This document shows positions 13,005 through 17,592 of a stretch of DNA of 17,592 bases, one piece after another (position 1 is the stretch's first letter; the number at the start of each line of letters is the position of its first letter). The stretch comes from Aurantiacibacter poecillastricola. Its GTDB lineage: Bacteria > Pseudomonadota > Alphaproteobacteria > Sphingomonadales > Sphingomonadaceae. The translations under genes were made by a program, and so were the position numbers. The notes beneath the pieces are model-generated. The model did no database searches. It was not told where the DNA came from and saw only the letters and a program-made list of their open reading frames with translations. The stretch is from contig NZ_JAVAMS010000012.1 in the NCBI RefSeq assembly GCF_030730945.1, positions 1 to 17,592 of the forward strand, in the 5' to 3' direction.

Positions 13005-14335
13005 TCGGCGGGCTCTGTCGCCGCAGTCTTGGACGCACTGGCGCTGTCGCGCAGCGCCTGTTCTTCAGCGCTGATATTCCGCTCTTTCCAATCTTCACCC
13101 TTGGGCACCATGCCCTGGAAAGAGATGAGCTTGGACTGCGGCAATACATCACCTGCTGTGCCAATGGCCGGTTCACCCTTGGCCACAGCCTGCGCGGCGC
13201 GATACATCTGGGTGCGGAAGGTGAAGATCGCCTTGTCGCTGGTGCCCAGATTGTCTTCACTGCGATCGGCAATTTTGCCCATCGATTCCCACATCGCCAT
13301 ATCCTGGCAGGGAATGCCGTAAATGCCGGTGAAATCGCCTGCCTTCATGGCTGCGCGATCCTGCAGGTAGCCATTCTCGTAATTGCGGACCTTCTTGTAG
13401 GTGACAGGCTCCACATCCTTGCCAACTTCAGCACCGCAGAACTTGCGCCACGCATCCTGCGTGATGCCCTTTTCCGGGTCTTCGCTCCAGGCGATCCAGT
13501 AGAAATAGGTGTTCTCATCATCCACCGGGATCAGCAGCTGGCTGAGGTGGTATTGATCGTTTGACGGGATCACCGCAGTGAACGGCGCAATGAACAAGGT
13601 CGTGCGCACATAATCCTGCTTGTCTGCATCGACCAGCGGCTTGCGGATCGCGGCATAGCGGAAACCAAACGGTGTCTTTTCCACTTCGATGCGCGGCGAT
13701 TTGTCTGCTGATGGCCGCAGCCATGCAGTTTCGGTCGCGGTAGATCCGCTGACATCGGTCGCAGCCGGCATGTTGCTGGAATGCAGGCTGGAGCTGTGCG
13801 AGCTGTCGATCGCACCTTCCAGGATCTGCGCCCAATTGCAGGCACCGTGGATCTTCATGATCGAAATCTTGCCTTCGGCAGCGGTCGACCAGTTGGGCGC
13901 GTTGAATTCCGCGACATTGTCAGGATCGCCCATCCAAACCCACACAAAGCCCGAATTCTCGATGACCGGGAAGGCGCGCGTCTTCATCTTGGAATGCATG
14001 TGCGAACCATCAGGCTCTGACGACATGTCGACGACATTGCCGTTCACGTCGAACTTCCAGCCGTGATAGAGGCAGCGCAGGCCACATTCTTCGTTACGAC
14101 CGAACACCAGCGATGCGCGGCGGTGCGGGCACAGCTCGTCAAGCGCGCCAACCTTGCCTTCCGAATCGCGGAAGACGACCATGTTTTCGCCCAGCAGGCG
14201 CACGCGCAGCGGCGTGCCATCGGGCTCGGCCACTTCTTCGATCATGCAAGCAGGAATCCAGTGCTGCCGCATCAAAGTGCCCATCGGGGCATCGCCCTCG
14301 ACACGGCAAAGAAGATCATTTTGTTCAGGTGTCAT
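13001..14335 (-). CDS. pht3: Rieske oxygenase, phthalate 4,5-dioxygenase oxygenase-type
   Basis: This is the terminal oxygenase of a ring-hydroxylating system, predicted to convert phthalate to cis-4,5-dihydroxy-4,5-dihydrophthalate. The protein is 444 residues. The Rieske [2Fe-2S] ligands are C69-x-H71 and C88-x2-H91. The mononuclear iron motif shows N167, D177, H180 and H185 (GAIDSSHSSSLH). The N-terminus MTPEQNDLLCRVEGDAPMG...R.HWIPA resembles the phthalate/isophthalate dioxygenase and LigXa demethylase branch. That branch has several substrates; phthalate is inferred from the divergent pht4 and pht5 genes. The start at 14335 is supported by AGGAGA 8 bases upstream. Its reductase partner is not in the window. 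nadC follows with a 4-base overlap. Confidence 0.88.
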   Translation of the reverse strand: MTPEQNDLLCRVEGDAPMGTLMRQHWIPACMIEEVAEPDGTPLRVRLLGENMVVFRDSEGKVGALDELCPHRRASLVFGRNEECGLRCLYHGWKFDVNGNVVDMSSEPDGSHMHSKMKTRAFPVIENSGFVWVWMGDPDNVAEFNAPNWSTAAEGKISIMKIHGACNWAQILEGAIDSSHSSSLHSSNMPAATDVSGSTATETAWLRPSADKSPRIEVEKTPFGFRYAAIRKPLVDADKQDYVRTTLFIAPFTAVIPSNDQYHLSQLLIPVDDENTYFYWIAWSEDPEKGITQDAWRKFCGAEVGKDVEPVTYKKVRNYENGYLQDRAAMKAGDFTGIYGIPCQDMAMWESMGKIADRSEDNLGTSDKAIFTFRTQMYRAAQAVAKGEPAIGTAGDVLPQSKLISFQGMVPKGEDWKERNISAEEQALRDSASASKTAATEPAE

Positions 14336-14419
14336 CGCCAGTCTCTCCTGCCTTTCAACAGCAAGCCCCGCAGCTGCACCGCAGGGCCGACTAAATTTTT
14401 CCATACCGGTCTCGCCGGG

Positions 14420-14457
14420 TTGCAATTGCTTCTATATCGAAGTATTCCATTTTGCAA
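14420..14457. promoter_or_regulatory. Candidate divergent promoters and MarR operator between pht3 and pht4
   Basis: A 22-base imperfect palindrome (14425-14446) has arms ATTGCTTC and GAAGTATT around TATATC, with 6 of 8 arm positions complementary. It is flanked by two TTGCAA hexamers (14420-14425 and 14452-14457). Read rightward, TTGCAA with a 17-base spacer gives TATTCC; read leftward it gives TATAGA or TAGAAG at 15-17 bases. So two overlapping divergent promoters may share one central operator. MarR proteins often bind palindromes of this size. The boxes are weak and the regulator link is inference. Confidence 0.45.
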
Positions 14458-14503
14458 GAGAGCACTTATGATTGTGCTGGCAAACCGGGCAGAAATAATC
14501 GTT

Positions 14504-15685
14504 ATGACGAGTGTAAACCTCGCAATTGTGGGACTTGGGCGTGGATTTATGCTGACCCTGCCGGCGTTGCGCGATAATCCAGCGGTCAGGTTGCGCGCCG
14601 CCTTTTCGCTGCGGACGGAACCGCGCGAACATTTTGCCAAGCAATTTGACGCCATTGCCTGCGACAGTTTCGAATCGCTGTTGGCGCTCGATGAGATCGA
14701 CGCCGTCTACATCGCCACGCCGCATGAAATTCATGCCGAACAGACCATCGCTGCCGTGCGCGCGGGCAAGCACGTGCTGGTCGAAAAGCCGATGGCGATC
14801 GGCCTGAAGGATTGCATGGCGATGGAGGCAGCCGCGCAGGAAGCCGGGAAGATCATCATCGTCGGGCCCAGCCATGGCTTCGACGCACCTATCCAGAAGG
14901 CCGCCGAGCTGGTCGCCTCGGGCGAATTCGGCGCTTTCCGGATGATCACCACCTTCAACTTCACCGACTTTATGTATCGTCCACGCCGCCCGGAGGAACT
15001 CGATACATCGCGCGGCGGGGGCGTGGTCTATAGTCAGGCGGCACATCAGATCGATCTGGTCCGGCGGATCGCCGGCCTGCCTGTTTCCTCGATCCGGGCG
15101 ACCGCCGCGAACTGGGACCCGAAGCGGCCCAGCGAAGGGGCCTACTCCGCCCTGATGACCTTCGAAGGCGGTGCATGGGCCACCATGACCTATAGCGGTT
15201 ATGCCCATTACGATGTCGACGAGCTGGTCGGCTGGATCTCCGAACTGGGCTTTGACAAGGATCCGCAGGCCTATGGTGCCGCCCGCCGCAGGCTGGCCAA
15301 TATGAGCCCGGAAGATGAGATCGCCGCGAAGGTCAGCCGCACTTATGGGCCGGGCAGCGAATCCGACAGCCCGCCGCGCGCGCCGCATCACGAGCATTTC
15401 GGCTACCTGCTTGTCAGCTGCGACAAGGCCGACCTGAAGGTGACGCCGACTGAGATTACCGTCTATGGCAATAGCGAACGGCAGGTGATCGACATCCCGC
15501 CGCCACGGCTGCCGCGTGTCGAGGTGATCGACGAATTCGTTGGCGCCATTACCGGCGAAATTACCCCGGTCCACAATGGCCGCTGGGGCGTCGATACCAT
15601 GGCCTGCTGCGAGGCCCTGCTCGAATCGAGCCGCACGGGAGAGGAAATCTCGCCCGGCGCTATCATCAACAACCTATCGTTTTGA
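14504..15685 (+). CDS. pht4: Phthalate 4,5-cis-dihydrodiol dehydrogenase (Gfo/Idh/MocA family)
   Basis: This NAD-dependent cytoplasmic dehydrogenase is predicted to oxidise cis-4,5-dihydroxy-4,5-dihydrophthalate to 4,5-dihydroxyphthalate. The protein is 393 residues from ATG 14504. It has an N-terminal Rossmann strand with GLGRG (residues 10-14) and the family's catalytic E-K-P motif (94-96, in GKHVLVEKPMA). The C-terminal oxidoreductase domain includes GGGVVYSQAAHQIDLVRR. Pht4-type enzymes belong to this family, and the downstream decarboxylase supports the call. The start is not certain: ATG 14468 has a better GAGAG site and would add 12 residues, whereas 14504 gives a typical N-terminus. 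The gap to the next gene is 22 bases. Base composition here looks more GC-rich than in the oxygenase gene. Confidence 0.85.
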   Translation: MTSVNLAIVGLGRGFMLTLPALRDNPAVRLRAAFSLRTEPREHFAKQFDAIACDSFESLLALDEIDAVYIATPHEIHAEQTIAAVRAGKHVLVEKPMAIGLKDCMAMEAAAQEAGKIIIVGPSHGFDAPIQKAAELVASGEFGAFRMITTFNFTDFMYRPRRPEELDTSRGGGVVYSQAAHQIDLVRRIAGLPVSSIRATAANWDPKRPSEGAYSALMTFEGGAWATMTYSGYAHYDVDELVGWISELGFDKDPQAYGAARRRLANMSPEDEIAAKVSRTYGPGSESDSPPRAPHHEHFGYLLVSCDKADLKVTPTEITVYGNSERQVIDIPPPRLPRVEVIDEFVGAITGEITPVHNGRWGVDTMACCEALLESSRTGEEISPGAIINNLSF

Positions 15686-15707
15686 AAACTTCGGAGAGAA
15701 ATCCAAC

Positions 15708-16700
15708 ATGACCCGTCTTAATCTTTCAATGGCCTGCTGGGGATATGACCGCACAGAAGCCCTGCAGACCGGCGAGGTCCGCCCCGACGGGATCGATCTC
15801 AACTTCCAGGCGCTGGAGGTTGAGGAAACCTTCTTCCGCCAGGCCAAGTTTCAGGAATTCGACGTTTCGGAAATGTCGATGTCATCCTATTGCGTGACGC
15901 TGGGCCGCGACAATCCCCCCTTCATCGCCATCCCTGTCTTCCCTTCACGCTTCTTCCGCCATTCCTGCATTTTCGTTTCGACCAAAAGCGGGATCGAAAA
16001 GCCGTCTGATCTGGTCGGCAAGCGCATTGGTGTGCCCGAATATCAGATGACCGCGCCGGTCTGGATTCGCGGCATCTTGCAGGATGAATATGGCGTCGAT
16101 CCATCCTCTGTCACCTATGTGACGGGCGGCGAAGAATCGCCGGGGCGCGAGGAGAAGCTGAAGCTGGACCTGCCGGAAAAGTTCAAGGTGGAACCGATCG
16201 GCCCTAACGATACGCTCACCCGGATGCTGGCCGATGGCGAGATTGACGCGCTCCACACCGCCCGCGCACCCTCGACCTTCTACAGCGAGCCCGAAAACGT
16301 GCGCCGCCTGTTCCCCGACTTCGTCGAGGTGGAAAAGGCCTATTACAAGAAGACCGACATCTTCCCGATCATGCATGTGGTGGCCATCCGCCGCGAAACC
16401 TATGAAAAGAACCGCTGGATTGCGCAGGCGCTGTTCAAGGCCTTTAAGGAAGCGCAACAGCTGACCTATGAGCAGCTTAAGGTCACAGCTTCTCTCAAGA
16501 CCATGCTGCCATGGCAGGTCGCCTCACTGGAAGACACGATTGCGACCATGGGCGACAGCTGGTGGCCCTATGGCGTTGAGCCCAATCGCCACGTGATCGA
16601 GACCTTTACCCGTTATCACCACGAACAGGGCCTTTCACCGCGGCAGCTGACGGTGGAAGAAATGTTCGCGCCCGAAACCTTTGCTGAATTCGTGATCTGA
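15708..16700 (+). CDS. pht5: 4,5-dihydroxyphthalate decarboxylase
   Basis: This enzyme removes one carboxyl from 4,5-dihydroxyphthalate to give protocatechuate, linking the phthalate branch to the lig pathway. The protein is 330 residues, the usual size. It has the periplasmic-binding-protein-like fold of this family without a signal peptide, so it is cytoplasmic. Recognisable stretches are the N-terminal ACWGYDRTEALQTGEVRPDG, EFDVSEMSMSSY near residue 47, LVGKRIGVPEYQMTAPVWIRG near 105, and DGEIDALHTARAP. The start ATG is supported by GGAGAG at 15693-15698 with a 9-base spacing. Confidence 0.93.
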   Translation: MTRLNLSMACWGYDRTEALQTGEVRPDGIDLNFQALEVEETFFRQAKFQEFDVSEMSMSSYCVTLGRDNPPFIAIPVFPSRFFRHSCIFVSTKSGIEKPSDLVGKRIGVPEYQMTAPVWIRGILQDEYGVDPSSVTYVTGGEESPGREEKLKLDLPEKFKVEPIGPNDTLTRMLADGEIDALHTARAPSTFYSEPENVRRLFPDFVEVEKAYYKKTDIFPIMHVVAIRRETYEKNRWIAQALFKAFKEAQQLTYEQLKVTASLKTMLPWQVASLEDTIATMGDSWWPYGVEPNRHVIETFTRYHHEQGLSPRQLTVEEMFAPETFAEFVI

Positions 16701-16769
16701 TTGATCCGGCCGTGCTGCCCTGTTGGGGCGGCGCGGCTGGCCGATTGCCTTTGCGCGGCAAATGGCAAT

Positions 16770-17312
16770 ATGCTGGCTGGCAGCAGGGGCGCTTTGCCCC
16801 AGAGCGAAGTTGCGGAGCCAGAAATCTTGCCGGCCAAGCCCCGTTATATCAAACCGCAAGATAGTGCGGGCTATCAGGTGCGCCGCGCCCATCGCCGGTT
16901 TGACCGGCTGCTCAGTGCCTTTCTGTCACAGCATGGGCTGAAAACCGGGCACTGGTATTATCTGCGCGTCTTGTGGAATGAAGATGGCGTCACGCAGAAA
17001 TATCTCAGCGACATGACCAATGTGGCGGAGAACACCACCGCCACGCTGATCAATTCCATGGTGCAGGAAGGGTTGGTGACTCGCCAGCGAGACCCGCATG
17101 ACCGGCGCAAATTTGCAATTCTGCTGACCGAGCGCGGGCGCGCGCTGGAAAGCGAATTGATGGGCTATGCCGCCCAGATCAATGCGATTGCAGGGGCAGG
17201 CATTGACCAGACAGAAATCGACACTTGCCTCAGCGTCCTTGAACGCATGTCAGGCAATCTGGCGCAAGCTTTTGGCGATCTGCAAAAAGGCACCGCCGCC
17301 AGCGAGGGCTGA
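16770..17312 (+). CDS. MarR family transcriptional regulator
   Basis: The predicted protein is 180 residues from ATG 16770. It has a winged-helix domain at about residues 61-120 (YYLRVLWNEDGVTQKYLSDM ... TTATLINSMVQEGLVTR) with the MarR wing D-x2-D-R-R at 108-113, flanked by dimerisation helices. The start is uncertain: TTG 16827 has GGAG 9 bases upstream and would give 161 residues, nearer the usual MarR length; TTG 16701 abuts the pht5 stop. It lies 69 bases after pht5 on the same strand and probably forms part of that unit. By position it is the likely repressor of the phthalate genes, acting at the palindrome between pht3 and pht4 (inference). Confidence 0.88.
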   Translation: MLAGSRGALPQSEVAEPEILPAKPRYIKPQDSAGYQVRRAHRRFDRLLSAFLSQHGLKTGHWYYLRVLWNEDGVTQKYLSDMTNVAENTTATLINSMVQEGLVTRQRDPHDRRKFAILLTERGRALESELMGYAAQINAIAGAGIDQTEIDTCLSVLERMSGNLAQAFGDLQKGTAASEG

Positions 17313-17337
17313 AAACGAAACCCGAATTGCGTTCTGG

Positions 17338-17592
17338 TCAGGACCAGAAATCATCCCAGGCATTCTGGTCTTCCACGCTTTCCCAATGCGCACCCAGCAT
17401 GCCATCGCGGAACTGGAACAGCCCAAAACCAAACATTGCCAGCTTTTTGCCCTCGCGCTCACCGCGCATATTGTGGACCACCATTCCCCAATTGTCGTCG
17501 GCAAGGAATGTCTCCTGCACGTCATGGTTGAACGTCCCTCCGCTCAGCTCGTGCATCTTTGCAAAGTGTTCGCGCGTACCCTCTACCCCGTG
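17338..17592 (-). CDS. NTF2/SnoaL-like protein, C-terminal part, truncated by the window edge
   Basis: The frame is open to the right edge, so the start lies beyond the window; 84 residues are visible. They resemble the C-terminal half of the NTF2/SnoaL-like cone fold: HFAKMHELSGGTF, then a beta-rich stretch with WGMVVHNMRGEREGKKL, and the F.DGMLGAHWESVEDQ..WDDFW ending typical of SnoaL-like proteins. Such proteins are polyketide cyclases, isomerases or non-enzymatic binders, so no function is assigned. It converges with the marR gene with a 25-base gap and no clear terminator. Confidence 0.75.
   Translation of the reverse strand, partial: HGVEGTREHFAKMHELSGGTFNHDVQETFLADDNWGMVVHNMRGEREGKKLAMFGFGLFQFRDGMLGAHWESVEDQNAWDDFWS

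Noticed and set aside
14063..14503. Extension of the pht4 reading frame upstream into the antisense of the oxygenase gene
   Set aside because: It would overlap the divergent oxygenase and its promoter, and the Rossmann strand starts right after ATG 14504.
14432..15574. Long minus-strand open frame (380 codons) opposite pht4
   Set aside because: It covers the dehydrogenase gene in antisense and shows no domain; it is a shadow of GC-rich codons.

Overview
The window reads as chromosomal DNA of a sphingomonad-type alphaproteobacterium (Sphingomonadales, perhaps Erythrobacteraceae or Novosphingobium-like). I infer this from the closeness of the LigA/B/C/J/I proteins to the Sphingobium lignin-pathway enzymes, from the GyrB tail, and from a REP element of the kind common in sphingomonads. 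The genus cannot be fixed from the sequence alone.

Layout. 1-2172 is the 3' part of gyrB (+). 2275-6648 is a tightly overlapped leftward operon, in transcription order: DUF1932 oxidoreductase, ligJ, DUF2218 protein, ligA, ligB, ligC. 6649-6841 is a divergent control region. 6842-8066 holds a second, divergent LigA/LigB-type dioxygenase pair (+). 8088-9236 (-) is a LysR-type regulator with two N-terminal helix-turn-helix domains. 9341-12071 (+) is ligK - REP pair - ligU - ligI. 13001-14335 (-) is a phthalate 4,5-dioxygenase-type Rieske oxygenase, with nadC (12138-13004) coupled downstream. 14504-16700 (+), divergent from the oxygenase, holds the phthalate dihydrodiol dehydrogenase and 4,5-dihydroxyphthalate decarboxylase genes, followed by a MarR regulator. 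An NTF2/SnoaL-like gene runs off the right edge (-). No gene-free stretch exceeds 300 bases.

How it works together. The genes spell out a nearly complete o-phthalate route. The Rieske oxygenase makes the cis-4,5-dihydrodiol, Pht4 oxidises it to 4,5-dihydroxyphthalate, and Pht5 decarboxylates that to protocatechuate. LigAB cleaves the ring, LigC oxidises the product to 2-pyrone-4,6-dicarboxylate, LigI hydrolyses this, LigU tautomerises and LigJ hydrates 4-oxalomesaconate, and LigK splits the result into pyruvate and oxaloacetate. The oxygenase reductase and a phthalate transporter are not in the window.

The least explained parts are: nadC locked to the phthalate oxygenase gene (phthalate is a structural analogue of NadC's substrate, quinolinate); the second LigAB pair with all metal ligands intact; the DUF2218 and DUF1932 genes inside the lig operon; the double-HTH LysR regulator; and a REP pair placed directly before the ligU start codon.
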